Positions 11,301 to 19,056 are shown, numbered from the stretch's first letter. The stretch is DNA of 64,000 nt from Endobugula sp965225895 (GCA_965225895.1 CBDDBR010000011.1:930001-994000); one strand, 5' to 3'. Notes: a model not told the origin generated them from the letters alone. Made by a program: numbers and translations.

Positions 11301-14300
11301 TTAAGGTCACACCATTGCTGAATGTGGGTGTGCTGGTAAAGTCAGTACCAGAAGCCGTATTACCCGCTAAGGTAAAGCTGAATGTCGTGGCGACTGCAGA
11401 CTCATTACTGAGTGTGGCGGTATGGACTAAATCCGTCCCTTCGGTTTCACTTTCTGTACTCACACTACTGATGGTCGGTGCTGCATCGTTATCTTCAATG
11501 GTGCCTGTGGCAGCAACCCCACCGACCGTTATATCAATGGTCTCGTCGGACTCATCAATGGTGTCATTGGTGGTTGGTACGGTGACCGTAAAGCTAGTCA
11601 CGCCCGCAGGTACAGTAATATTGCCACCGCTTAAGGTCACACCATTGCTGAATGTGGGTGTGCCCGTAAAGTCGGTACCAGCCGCGGTATTGCCTACTAA
11701 GGTAAAACTGAATGTCGTGGCAACTGCAGACTCATTACTGAGTGTGACCGTATGAACAAGATCCGTGCCTTCGGTCTCTGATTCACTGGTCACCGAACTA
11801 ATGGTCGGTGCACTATCGTTATCTTCAATGGTACCTGTGGCAGCAACCCCACCGACTGTTAAATCAATAGTCTCATCGGATTCATCAATGGTGTCATTGG
11901 TGGTTGGGATAGTCACCGTAAAGCTAGTGACCCCTGCTGGTACGGTAATATTGCCACCGCTTAAGGTTACGCCATTACTGAATGTGGGTGTGCCCGTAAA
12001 GTCGGTGCCTGCTGCGGTATTGCCTACTAATGTAAAGCTAAACGTGGTCGCGACTGCCGATTCATTACTGAGTGTGACGGTATGGACTAAATCCGTCCCT
12101 TCGGTTTCACTTTCTGTACTCACACTACTGATGGTCGGTGCTGCATCGTTATCTTCAATGGTGCCTGTGGCAGCAACCCCACCCACGGTGATATCAATGG
12201 TCTCATCCGACTCATCAATGGTGTCATTGGTGGTTGGTACGGTGACCGTAAAGCTAGTGACGCCCGCAGGTACAGTAATATTGCCACCGCTTAAGGTCAC
12301 ACCATTGCTGAATGTGGGTGTGCCCGTAAAGTCAGTCCCTGCTGCGGTATTGCCTACTAAGGTAAAGCTGAAGGTGGTGGCAACGGCCGACTCATTACTG
12401 AGTGTAACGGTATGGACTAAATCCGTACCTTCGGTTTCACTCTCGGATGTAACACTGCTGATCGTTGGCGCACTATCGTTATCTTCAATAGTACCTGTGG
12501 CAGCAACACCACCGACCGTTAGATCAATGGTCTCACCGGACTCATCAATGGTGTCGTTCGTGGTTGGTATGGTGACGGTAAAGCTAGTCACACCTGCAGG
12601 TACGGTAATATTGCCACCGCTTAAGGTTACGCCATTGCTAAATGTGGGTGTGCCCGTAAAGTCGGTGCCTGCTGCGGTATTGCCCGCTAAGGTAAAACTG
12701 AAGGTGGTGGCGACAGCCGATTCATTGCTTAACGTCACCGTATGAACAAGATCGGTGCCTTCTGTTTCACTCTCGGATGTAACACTGCTGATGGTTGGCG
12801 CACTATCGTTATCTTCAATGGTACCTGTGGCAGCAACACCACCGACCGTTAGATCAATGGTCTCATCGGACTCATCAATGGTGTCGTTCGTGGTTGGTAT
12901 GGTGACGGTAAAGCTAGTCACACCTGCAGGTACGGTAATATTGCCACCGCTTAAGGTTACGCCATTACTGAATGTGGGTGTGCCCGTAAAGTCGGTGCCT
13001 GCCGCGGTATTGCCTGCTAAAGTAAAGCTGAAGGTGGTAGCGACAGCCGACTCATTACTGAGTGTGACGGTATGAACTAAATCCGTCCCTTCGGTCTCTG
13101 ATTCACTGGTCACCGAACTAATGGTTGGTGCTGAATCGTTATCTTCGATGGTACCTGTGGCAGCAACCCCGCCGACCGTTAAATCAATGGTCTCGTCGGA
13201 CTCATCAATGGTGTCATTGGTGGTTGGTACGGTCACCGTAAAACTGGTGACGCCTGCAGGTACGGTAATGTTCCCAGCGCTTAAGGTCACGCCATTACTG
13301 AATGTCGGTGTGCCCGTAAAGTCGGTGCCTGCTGCGGTATTGCCTACTAATGTAAAGCTAAACGTGGTCGCGACTGCCGATTCATTACTGAGTGTGACGG
13401 TATGGACTAAATCGCTACCTTCAGTTTCACTTTCTGTACTCACACTACTGATGGTCGGTGCTGCATCGTTATCTTCAATGGTGCCTGTGGCTGCAACACC
13501 ACCCACCGTTACATCAATAGTCTCATCCGACTCATCGATGGTGTCGTTGGTGGTTGGTACGGTGACCGTAAAGCTAGTCACACCTGCTGGTACAGTAATG
13601 TTCCCACCGCTTAAAGTCACGCTATTACTGAATGTGGGTGTGCCAGTAAAGTCAGTACCAGAAGCCGTATTGCCCGCTAAGGTAAAACTGAATGTCGTGG
13701 CAACTGCAGACTCATTACTGAGTGTGACGGTATGAACAAGATTAGTGCCTTCGGTTTCACTCTCGGATGTAACACTACTGATGGTTGGCGCACTATCGTT
13801 ATCTTCAATGGTGCCTGTGGCTGCAACACCACCCACCGTTACATCAATAGTCTCATCCGACTCATCGATGGTGTCGTTGGTGGTTGGTACGGTGACCGTA
13901 AAGCTAGTCACACCTGCTGGTACCGTAATATTGCCACCGCTTAAGGTTACCCCATTACTGAATGTGGGTGTGCCCGTAAAGTCAGTCCCTGCTGCGGTAT
14001 TGCCTGCTAAGGTAAAACTAAATGTGGTGGCGACAGCCGATTCATTACTGAGTGTAACGGTATGAACTAAATCCGTACCTTCGGTCTCTGATTCACTGGT
14101 CACCGAACTAATGGTTGGTGCTGAATCGTTATCTTCAATAGTACCTGTGGCAGCAACGCCACCGACCGTTATATCAATGGTCTCATCCGACTCATCAATG
14201 GTGTCGTTGGTGGTTGATACTGTTACCGTAAAGCTGGTGACGCCTGCAGGCACGGTAATATTGCCACCGCTTAAGGTTACGCCATTGCTGAATGTAGGTG

Positions 14301-17300
14301 TGCCCGTAAAGTCGGTGCCTGCCGCGGTATTGCCTACTAAGGTAAAACTGAAGGTGGTGGCAACAGCCGATTCATTACTTAAAGTCACTGTATGAACTAA
14401 GTCTGACCCTTCGGTTTCACTTTCTGTACTTACACTGCTGATGGTTGGCGCACTATCGTTATCTTCAATCGTCCCTGTGGCAGCAACGCCACCGACCGTT
14501 ATATCAATGGTCTCATCGGACTCATCAATGGTGTCATTGGTGGTTGGTACGGTGACGGTAAAGCTGGTCACACCTGCTGGTACGGTAATATTGCCACCGC
14601 TTAAGGTTACCCCATTACTGAATGTGGGTGTGCCAGTAAAGTCGGTACCAGAAGCCGTATTGCCTGCTAAGGTAAAACTGAATGTCGTGGCGACAGCCGA
14701 TTCATTACTTAAAGTCACCGTATGAACAAGATTGGTCCCTTCGGTCTCTGATTCACTGGTAACCGAACTAATGGTTGGTGCTGCATCGTTATCTTCGATG
14801 GTACCTGTGGCAGCAACCCCACCCACGGTGATATCAATGATCTCATCCGATTCATCGATGGTGTCGTTGGTGGTTGGTACTGTTACCGTAAAGCTGGTCA
14901 CACCCGCAGGTACGGTAATATTGCCACCGCTTAGGGTTACCCCATTGCTGAATATGGGTGTGCTAGTAAAGTCGGTGCCTGCTGCGGTATTCCCTGCTAA
15001 GGTAAAGCTGAATGTCGTGGCGACAGCCGATTCATTACTTAAGGTCACCGTGTGAACAAGATCCGTCCCTTCTGTTTCACTCTCTGATGTAACACTGCTG
15101 ATGGTTGGTGCACTATCGTTATCTTCGATGGTGCTTGTGGCGGTAACACCACCGACCGTTAAATCAATGGTCTCATCCGACTCATCGATGGTGTCGTTCG
15201 TGGTTGGTATGGTGACGGTAAAGCTAGTGACGCCCGCAGGTACGGTAATATTGCCACCGCTTAGGGTTACCTCATTACTGAATGTGGGTGTGCCCGTAAA
15301 GTCGGTGCCTGCCGCGGTATTGCCTGCTAAGGTAAAGCTGAAGGTGGTGGCGACTGCAGACTCATTACTGAGTGTCACTGTATGAACTAAATCCGTCCCT
15401 TCGGTCTCTGATTCACTGGTCACCGAACTAATGGTTGGTGCACTATCGTTATCTTCAATGGTGCCTGTGGCTGCAACACCACCCACCGTTAAATCAATCG
15501 TCTCATCCGACTCATCGATGGTGTCGTTGGTGGTTGATACTGTTACCGTAAAGCTGGTGACGCCTGCAGGCACGGTAATATTGCCACCGCTTAAGGTTAC
15601 GCCATTACTGAATGTGGGTGTGCCAGTAAAGTCGGTACCAGAAGCCGTATTGCCTGCTAAGGTAAAACTGAATGTCGTGGCGACAGCCGATTCATTACTG
15701 AGTGTAACGGTATGAACTAAATCCGTCCCTTCGGTTTCACTCTCTGTACTTACACTACTGATGGTTGGTGCACTATCGTTATCTTCAATAGTACCTGTGG
15801 CAGCAACGCCACCGACCGTTATATCAATGGTCTCATCCGACTCATCAATGGTGTCATTGGTGGTTGGTACGGTGACGGTAAAGCTGGTCACGCCTGCAGG
15901 TACCGTAATATTGCCACCGCTTAAAGTTACGCCATTACTGAATGTGGGTGTGCCAGTAAAGTCGGTACCAGAAGCCGTATTGCCTGCTAAGGTAAAGCTG
16001 AAGGTGGTGGCAACAGCCGATTCATTACTTAAGGTCACTGTATGAACTAAATCAGTCCCTTCGGTCTCTGATTCACTGGTAACCGAACTAATGGTTGGTG
16101 CTGAATCGTTATCTTCAATGGTGCCTGTGGCTGCAACACCACCCACCGTTAAATCAATCGTCTCATCCGACTCATCGATGGTGTCGTTGGTGGTTGATAC
16201 TGTTACCGTAAAGCTGGTGACGCCTGCAGGCACGGTAATATTGCCACCGCTTAAGGTTACGCCATTACTGAATGTGGGTGTGCCAGTAAAGTCGGTGCCA
16301 GAAGCCGTATTGCCTGCTAAGGTAAAACTGAATGTGGTGGCAACAGCCGATTCATTGCTTAAAGTCACCGTATGAACAAGATCCGTACCTTCGGTCTCTG
16401 ATTCACTGGTAACCGAACTAATGGTTGGTGCTGAATCGTTATCTTCAATAGTACCTGTGGCCGCAACGCCACCGACCGTTAGATCAATGGTTTCATCGGA
16501 CTCATCGATGGTGTCATTGGTGGTTGGTACGGTGACCGTAAAGCTAGTCACGCCCGCAGGTACAGTAATATTGCCACCGCTTAAGGTCACGCCATTACTG
16601 AATGTGGGTGTGCTGGTAAAGTCGGTGCCAGAAGCCGTATTGCCCGCTAAGGTAAAACTGAATGTGGTGGCAACAGCCGATTCATTGCTTAAAGTCACCG
16701 TATGAACTAAATCAGTCCCTTCGGTTTCACTCTCTGTACTTACACTGCTGATCGTTGGTGCACTATCGTTATCTTCAATGGTACCTGTGGCAGCAACGCC
16801 ACCGACCGTTAAATCAATGGTCTCGTCGGACTCATCAATGGTGTCGTTGGTGGTTGGTACGGTGACCGTAAAGCTAGTCACGCCCGCAGGTACCGTAATA
16901 TTGCCACCGCTTAAGGTCACGCCATTACTGAATGTGGGTGTGCTGCTAAAGTCAGTACCAGAAGCCGTATTGCCTGCTAAGGTAAAACTGAATGTCGTGG
17001 CAACAGCCGATTCATTACTGAGTGTGACGGTATGAACTAAATCAGTCCCTTCTGTTTCACTATCGGATGTAACAGATGTAATGGTAGGTACACCATCATT
17101 ATCTATAATTGTGCCTGTAGCGGTAAGACCATCAATAGTTATGTCGATTGTCTCATTTACTTCATCTATTAGGTCATTAATAGTTGGAATAGTAACGGTA
17201 AAGCTAGTGACACCGGCGGGCACAGTGATATTGCCACTGCTTAAGGTCACGCCATTACTGAATGTGGGTGTGCCCGTAAAGTCAGAACCAGAAGCCGTAT

Positions 17301-18420
17301 TGCCTACTAAGGTAAAACTAAACGTGGTCGCGACTGCGGATTCATTACTTAGCGTAACCGTATGAACTAAGTTATTCCCTTCCGTTTCTGACTCACTGGT
17401 AATCGAACTAATGGTGGGTGCTGAATCATTATCTTCAATGGTGCTTGTTGTTGTAACACCACCAATACTTAAACTAATAGTCTCATTTGACTCATCTATT
17501 GTGTCGTTGGTAGTCAGTATAATTACTGTAAAGCTACTCACTCCCGCAGGTACTGTAATGATGTCTCCATTTAATGTGACGCCATCACTCAATGTAAGCG
17601 AGCGACTAAAATCCGAATTTGCGGCTGAAATACCCGTCAGATTAAAACTGAATGTTGTTGCCACCAACGGGGAATCACTTAATGTGATGGTGTGAACTAA
17701 TTGCTCTCCTTCTACAGTACTTGCGGCACTAACAGAATTGACGGTAGCTGAGGCAACTATAATATCCTCAATACTATCCGTATTAACGGTAATAAGAGGT
17801 TCAGATTCTGAATTTTCAAGCTCTTTTTTGATCCCCTCACTGTCGGGTAGTCGCTCATTGATCGCATTTTTAACATTAACAAATTGATCAGGTATACCTT
17901 CAAAAGGAGCTGACTGTACCTCTCCCGCTGATGGTACTGTAAATATTTGTTCTAAATTACTATCCGAATCGATAATGGTATCGGTTTGACTTTGATCATT
18001 TGCAGTCTGAATTTCAGCAGAGCTTGAAAGCACTTCACGAAATTGCTGAGTGACCTCAGGCGTAAGCGGTTTACCTATACTAACGGGGTTATCAAGCGAT
18101 GAGTCGGGAAGAAGGCTGTTAATTTCATCAAACAGTGATTTGAAAAAGCTAACTGTTTGGGCATTGCCTATATTAACCACTCCCACAACAGTGAGTTCAT
18201 CGACAGCCTCTGTTGTGGTATCGATGTTTTGCAGGATATCTAAGTTATTGCTATTGATTGATATAGTGACAGAGGCGCCACTTGAGGTAATAACGGTATC
18301 ATTGGCAAGGATTACATCGCCTTCTTGAGCAATAAAGGATTCATCAGAAGAACGGATAATGACGATATTGCCATTACCTTGTATCTTACTAATTGAACCT
18401 ACGATGTTACTTTCACTCAT
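2323..18420 (-). CDS. Giant RTX adhesin with 37 Calx-beta domains, T1SS substrate
   Basis: This 5365-residue protein is a predicted surface adhesin secreted by a type I system. Residues 1-110 resemble the retention module of LapA-type adhesins (GSISKIQGNG, EGDVILANDTVITSSG), which holds the protein in the outer-membrane pore. Residues 111-220 are an acidic linker. Residues 221-4070 are 35 tandem Calx-beta domains of 110 residues. Residues 4076-4530 hold a VCBS domain and a cadherin-like domain interrupted by a LamG/concanavalin-like domain. Residues 4531-4751 are two more Calx-beta domains. Residues 4752-5208 are a second VCBS-cadherin(LamG) unit. Residues 5214-5268 are RTX nonapeptides (GGAGRDILFGGTGSD), followed to the end by a VCA0849-type secretion signal. 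Every Calx-beta unit ends in an acidic IEDND-type motif, so folding should be calcium dependent. The classical LapG dialanine site is not seen in the linker, and no lapB/C/E-like transporter genes are adjacent. The role (biofilm, host or particle attachment) is inferred from the architecture. Confidence 0.93.
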   Translation of the reverse strand: MSESNIVGSISKIQGNGNIVIIRSSDESFIAQEGDVILANDTVITSSGASVTISINSNNLDILQNIDTTTEAVDELTVVGVVNIGNAQTVSFFKSLFDEINSLLPDSSLDNPVSIGKPLTPEVTQQFREVLSSSAEIQTANDQSQTDTIIDSDSNLEQIFTVPSAGEVQSAPFEGIPDQFVNVKNAINERLPDSEGIKKELENSESEPLITVNTDSIEDIIVASATVNSVSAASTVEGEQLVHTITLSDSPLVATTFSFNLTGISAANSDFSRSLTLSDGVTLNGDIITVPAGVSSFTVIILTTNDTIDESNETISLSIGGVTTTSTIEDNDSAPTISSITSESETEGNNLVHTVTLSNESAVATTFSFTLVGNTASGSDFTGTPTFSNGVTLSSGNITVPAGVTSFTVTIPTINDLIDEVNETIDITIDGLTATGTIIDNDGVPTITSVTSDSETEGTDLVHTVTLSNESAVATTFSFTLAGNTASGTDFSSTPTFSNGVTLSGGNITVPAGVTSFTVTVPTTNDTIDESDETIDLTVGGVAATGTIEDNDSAPTISSVSTESETEGTDLVHTVTLSNESAVATTFSFTLAGNTASGTDFTSTPTFSNGVTLSGGNITVPAGVTSFTVTVPTTNDTIDESDETIDLTVGGVAATGTIEDNDSAPTISSVTSESETEGTDLVHTVTLSNESAVATTFSFTLAGNTASGTDFTGTPTFSNGVTLSGGNITVPAGVTSFTVTVSTTNDTIDESDETIDLTVGGVAATGTIEDNDSAPTISSVTSESETEGTDLVHTVTLSNESAVATTFSFTLAGNTASGTDFTGTPTFSNGVTLSGGNITVPAGVTSFTVTVPTTNDTIDESDETIDITVGGVAATGTIEDNDSAPTISSVSTESETEGTDLVHTVTLSNESAVATTFSFTLAGNTASGTDFTGTPTFSNGVTLSGGNITVPAGVTSFTVTVSTTNDTIDESDETIDLTVGGVAATGTIEDNDSAPTISSVTSESETEGTDLVHTVTLSNESAVATTFSFTLAGNTAAGTDFTGTPTFSNEVTLSGGNITVPAGVTSFTVTIPTTNDTIDESDETIDLTVGGVTATSTIEDNDSAPTISSVTSESETEGTDLVHTVTLSNESAVATTFSFTLAGNTAAGTDFTSTPIFSNGVTLSGGNITVPAGVTSFTVTVPTTNDTIDESDEIIDITVGGVAATGTIEDNDAAPTISSVTSESETEGTNLVHTVTLSNESAVATTFSFTLAGNTASGTDFTGTPTFSNGVTLSGGNITVPAGVTSFTVTVPTTNDTIDESDETIDITVGGVAATGTIEDNDSAPTISSVSTESETEGSDLVHTVTLSNESAVATTFSFTLVGNTAAGTDFTGTPTFSNGVTLSGGNITVPAGVTSFTVTVSTTNDTIDESDETIDITVGGVAATGTIEDNDSAPTISSVTSESETEGTDLVHTVTLSNESAVATTFSFTLAGNTAAGTDFTGTPTFSNGVTLSGGNITVPAGVTSFTVTVPTTNDTIDESDETIDVTVGGVAATGTIEDNDSAPTISSVTSESETEGTNLVHTVTLSNESAVATTFSFTLAGNTASGTDFTGTPTFSNSVTLSGGNITVPAGVTSFTVTVPTTNDTIDESDETIDVTVGGVAATGTIEDNDAAPTISSVSTESETEGSDLVHTVTLSNESAVATTFSFTLVGNTAAGTDFTGTPTFSNGVTLSAGNITVPAGVTSFTVTVPTTNDTIDESDETIDLTVGGVAATGTIEDNDSAPTISSVTSESETEGTDLVHTVTLSNESAVATTFSFTLAGNTAAGTDFTGTPTFSNGVTLSGGNITVPAGVTSFTVTIPTTNDTIDESDETIDLTVGGVAATGTIEDNDSAPTISSVTSESETEGTDLVHTVTLSNESAVATTFSFTLAGNTAAGTDFTGTPTFSNGVTLSGGNITVPAGVTSFTVTIPTTNDTIDESGETIDLTVGGVAATGTIEDNDSAPTISSVTSESETEGTDLVHTVTLSNESAVATTFSFTLVGNTAAGTDFTGTPTFSNGVTLSGGNITVPAGVTSFTVTVPTTNDTIDESDETIDITVGGVAATGTIEDNDAAPTISSVSTESETEGTDLVHTVTLSNESAVATTFSFTLVGNTAAGTDFTGTPTFSNGVTLSGGNITVPAGVTSFTVTIPTTNDTIDESDETIDLTVGGVAATGTIEDNDSAPTISSVTSESETEGTDLVHTVTLSNESAVATTFSFTLVGNTAAGTDFTGTPTFSNGVTLSGGNITVPAGVTSFTVTVPTTNDTIDESDETIDITVGGVAATGTIEDNDAAPTISSVSTESETEGTDLVHTATLSNESAVATTFSFTLAGNTASGTDFTSTPTFSNGVTLSGGNITVPAGVTSFTVTVPTTNDTIDESDETIDLTVGGVAATGTIENNDSAPTISSVTSESETEGTDLVHTVTLSNESAVATTFSFTLAGNTASGTDFSSTPTFSNGVTLSGGNITVPAGVTSFTVTVPTTNDTIDESDETIDLTVGGVAATGTIEDNDSAPTISSVTSESETEGTDLVHTVTLSNESAVATTFSFTLAGNTAAGTDFTGTPTFSNGVTLSGGNITVPAGVTSFTVTVPTTNDTIDESDEIIDITVGGVAATGTIEDNDAAPTISSVTSESETEGTNLVHTVTLSNESAVATTFSFTLAGNTASGTDFTGTPTFSNGVTLSGGNITVPAGVTSFTVTVSTTNDTIDESDETIDLTVGGVAATGTIEDNDSAPTISSVTSESETEGTDLVHTVTLSNESAVATTFSFTLAGNTAAGTDFTGTPTFSNGVTLSGGNITVPAGVTSFTVTVPTTNDTIDESDETIDITVGGVAATGTIEDNDSAPTISSVTSESETEGTDLVHTVTLSNESAVATTFSFTLAGNTAAGTDFTGTPTFSNGVTLSGGNITVPAGVTSFTVTIPTTNDTIDESDETIDITVGGVAATSTIEDNDSAPTISSVSTESETEGTDLVHTVTLSNESAVATTFSFTLVGNTAAGSDFTGTPTFSNGVTLSGGNITVPAGVTSFTVTIPTTNDTIDESDETIDLTVGGVAATGTIEDNDSAPTISSVTSESETEGTDLVHTVTLSNESAVATTFSFALAGNTAAGSDFTGTPTFSNGVTLSGGNITVPAGVTSFTVTVPTTNDTIDESDETIDLTVGGVAATGTIEDNDSAPTISSVTSESETEGTDLVHTVTLSNESAVATTFSFTLAGNTAAGTDFTGTPTFSNGVTLSGGNITVPAGVTSFTVTVPTTNDTIDESDETIDITVGGVAATGTIEDNDSAPTISSVTSESETEGTDLIHTVTLSNESAVATTFSFTLAGNTAAGTDFTGTPTFSNGVTLSGGNITVPAGVTSFTVTVPTTNDTIDESDETIDLTVGGVAATGTIEDNDSAPTISSVTSESETEGTDLVHTVTLSNESAVATTFSFTLVGNTAAGTDFTGTPTFSNGVTLSGGNITVPAGVTSFTVTVPTTNDTIDESDETIDLTVGGVAATGTIEDNDSSPTISSVSTESETEGSDLVHTVTLSNESAVATTFSFTLAGNTAAGTDFTGTPTFSNGVTLSGGNITVPAGVTSFTVTVPTTNDTIDESDETIDLTVGGVAATGTIEDNDSAPTIGSVTSESETEGTDLVHTVTLSNESAVATTFSFTLAGNTAAGIDFTGTPTFSNGVTLSGGNITVPAGVTSFTVTVPTTNDTIDESDETIDLTVGGVAATGTIEDNDSAPTISSVTSESETEGTDLVHTVTLSNESAIATTFSFTLAGNTAAGTDFTGTPTFSNGVTLSGGNITVPAGVTSFTVTVPTTNDTIDESDETIDLTVGGVAATGTIEDNDSAPTISSVTSESETEGTDLVHTVTLSNESAVATTFSFALAGNTASGTDFTSTPTFSNGVTLSGGNITVPAGVTSFTVTVPTTNDTIDESDETIDLTVGGVAATGTIEDNDSAPTISSVTSESETEGTDLVHTVTLSNESAVATTFSFTLAGNTAAGTDFTSTPTFSNGVTLSGGNITVPAGVTSFTVTVPTTNDTINESDETIDLTVGGVAATGTIEDDDTPAVIGGTDTASVLEDNNVDISGNLTAAGTLTISDPDVGQSSFTAATGLVGTYGTLNINAAGEWTYTADNSQSAIQSLTPSDTIVDTIEITSFDGTTHDISISITGVNLTATDNTNTVDENARVTGNVISDGTADSDDTLSAGSILTTNLTLHYDASKDTEGDGIWENSSLVTPAPDFDWGFDHGSATTFTPSTITSALPGITEAYSFNVNGTDPTGAGFSDFSDGNDDSFSDITGDPTNNSASFEMWFRANDTTDHDLLFESGGATDGISIRINGTIVEFFVKDGGNDARLSFDLASVGIDPTAEFVQLVGVVTINGNVDLYINGALAAQDTSGLLADWSGSADAGLGVINNAINFDSPTAFEGDIAIFNFYESALTSANVLDNYQATAGFSVTHVNGSPISLLTPITLTNGTVIISGDGSYEYTPNSGFSGTETFTYTIENHNGDTDTGSITVTVDEAPTITSVTSESETEGTDLVHTVNLSHSSTADTVFSFSLVGNTATGTDFTNPPTFTNGVTLSGGNITVPAGVTSFTVTVPTTNDIIDEPDETIDLTIGGVAATGTIEDNDAAPTISNISDENEAEGNNLVHTVTLSNPSSIATTFAFSLVGDTATVVDDFTSPPTFSDGVTLSGGNITVPAGVTSFTVTIPTISDAINESTETITLTIGGSTATGTINDGAAIIGGVDTASLVEDTNLDSVGNLRASGVLTITDPDPGEDSFTAATGLTGTYGTLSINTAGEWSYTVDNSLSAIQSLTTSDTLIDTIEITSFDGSTHDITISISGVDLNATDNNDNTNENTPLSGNVIRDGIADTDDLISAGSIITTNLTLHYDASEDTEGDGIWDNTSATPPSPDFIWDFDASGTNFSPIDVSATTSLVGITEAYRFNVNPGDISGAGLSDQNGSDDAISNIGAAETNSATFEIWFRANDTSDRDVLFETGGTGDGTSIQINGTVVEFLVKDTNENVQLSFDLATIGIDPTEEFVQLTNVIDISGGNTTVSLYVNGTLAAQGSNALVLRWDGGNDAGLGSVNGNLNFNSPTAFEGEIAIFNFYESALSNANVLNNYQAIAGFSVTEVNGTAITLDTPMTLSNGTLIIAADGSYQYTPTNGFNGIETFNYTIENNNGDTETATISINVTNPIDGTTGIDTLTGTTDNDLLSGDQNNDTLIGGAGRDILFGGTGSDILTGGDDADTFYWQASDADTSTDSITDFTLGVYGVGDADIIDLADLLQNEESGLLSDFLLVNDNGTDVTISVDADGTGGYTDLTITIEGIGTGSIDLDTLISNSQLLIDT
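2795..4165 (-). repeat. VCBS + cadherin-like(LamG) module, copy 2
   Basis: This is the second copy of the module, nearer the secretion signal. The order is the same: VCBS (GGVDTASLVEDTN), first half of a cadherin-like domain (NTNENTPLSGNVIRDG), LamG-like insert at about 3010-3735 (LTLHYDASEDTEGDGIWDN), then the second half of the cadherin-like domain (DGSYQYTPTNGFNGIETF). Confidence 0.85.
4166..4829 (-). repeat. Two outlying Calx-beta units
   Basis: Two further Calx-beta domains of about 110 residues lie between the two VCBS-cadherin(LamG) modules. They are recognisably the same family as the main array (GGNITVPAGVTSFTVT is conserved) but clearly diverged. One has a one-residue insertion (TATVVDDF), unlike every unit of the main array. 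Confidence 0.88.
4830..6195 (-). repeat. VCBS + cadherin-like(LamG) module, copy 1
   Basis: This block of about 1.37 kb inside the adhesin gene encodes a VCBS domain (GGTDTASVLEDNN to TSFDGTTHDISI), then the first half of a cadherin-like domain (TVDENARVTGNVISDG). A LamG-like insert follows at about 5045-5770, then the second half of the cadherin-like domain (DGSYEYTPNSGFSGTETF). It is paralogous to the block at 2795-4165, with clear protein similarity but diverged DNA. Confidence 0.85.
6211..17760 (-). repeat. 35 x 330-bp tandem repeat array (Calx-beta units)
   Basis: The array spans 11,550 bp, exactly 35 x 330 bp, with no insertion or deletion in any unit. The landmark encoding the IEDND motif recurs every 330 bp from 6211 to 17431. 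The two units nearest the protein N-terminus (17101-17760) are the most diverged and the central units are nearly identical. Linkers between units come in three main types. Two encode the same peptide with different codons and the third encodes a VSTESETEG variant. Confidence 0.95.
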
Positions 18421-19056
18421 TTAAGCATGCCTGTAAAACAGCTCTATTACGCTATATGACACATTATTATTATCCTTTTACTCATATCCCTTTTAAAACA
18501 TATTCTACTCACGCCATTAAAGCGTATTAACCCAACATTAGGTCATAGAAATATATCTAAATACACTTGCTAAGCTTTTCATATTTATAGGTTTTTACTC
18601 TAGTTCTTTCTCCCTGAACACTACCTTAACGCACTTTATTGCTATTGGCTATCTCATCTCAACTCTGTATAAAAATCACACAGTAAAATTTAGACTTTAG
18701 TCTAGAATTCTCGACCTATAACCACTCATTATGGATAGAAGAACTGAAATACAAGTGCGATAAAAATTTTTACTACACATCCGTACTATAGCGGCATATG
18801 TCTTCATATCTTTATACGAAATGGACAGGTCACAGACTCACAAAAGGTTTTATACGCCAACAGCGGGGGAAATACCCACTTTTTCATTCCCCACACACAA
18901 CAGTTTCCACCAGCAATAACTAACACGTCTTTTTATCTATGAACTAACTGTGGCATATGTGATCTTTTAAAATATAGGATTGCTTTTAATACTTATTAGA
19001 TTCAAGGCCTATACTCATATCTATGATATATTTACTTTTACTAAACCGACCTAAAT
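18421..19056. other. Divergent intergenic region, adhesin / prc
   Basis: These 636 bp separate the starts of the adhesin (minus) and prc (plus), so both promoters and any adhesin regulator sites should lie here. The only clear element is TAGACT-tt-AGTCTA at 18691-18704, a perfect 6-bp inverted repeat with a 2-bp spacer and AATT on both sides, which could be an operator. No small ORF with a good ribosome-binding site was seen, and I could not assign promoter hexamers with confidence. Confidence 0.4.

Noticed and set aside
5993..17700. Periodic plus-strand open frames of 82-326 codons through the repeat array
   Set aside because: They recur every 330 bp, are all antisense to the adhesin, translate to low-complexity Val/Ser/Pro text and have no ribosome-binding sites. 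They are a by-product of the repeat codon pattern.
6211..17760. CRISPR array
   Set aside because: The repeats are 330 bp, coding and contiguous without unique spacers.
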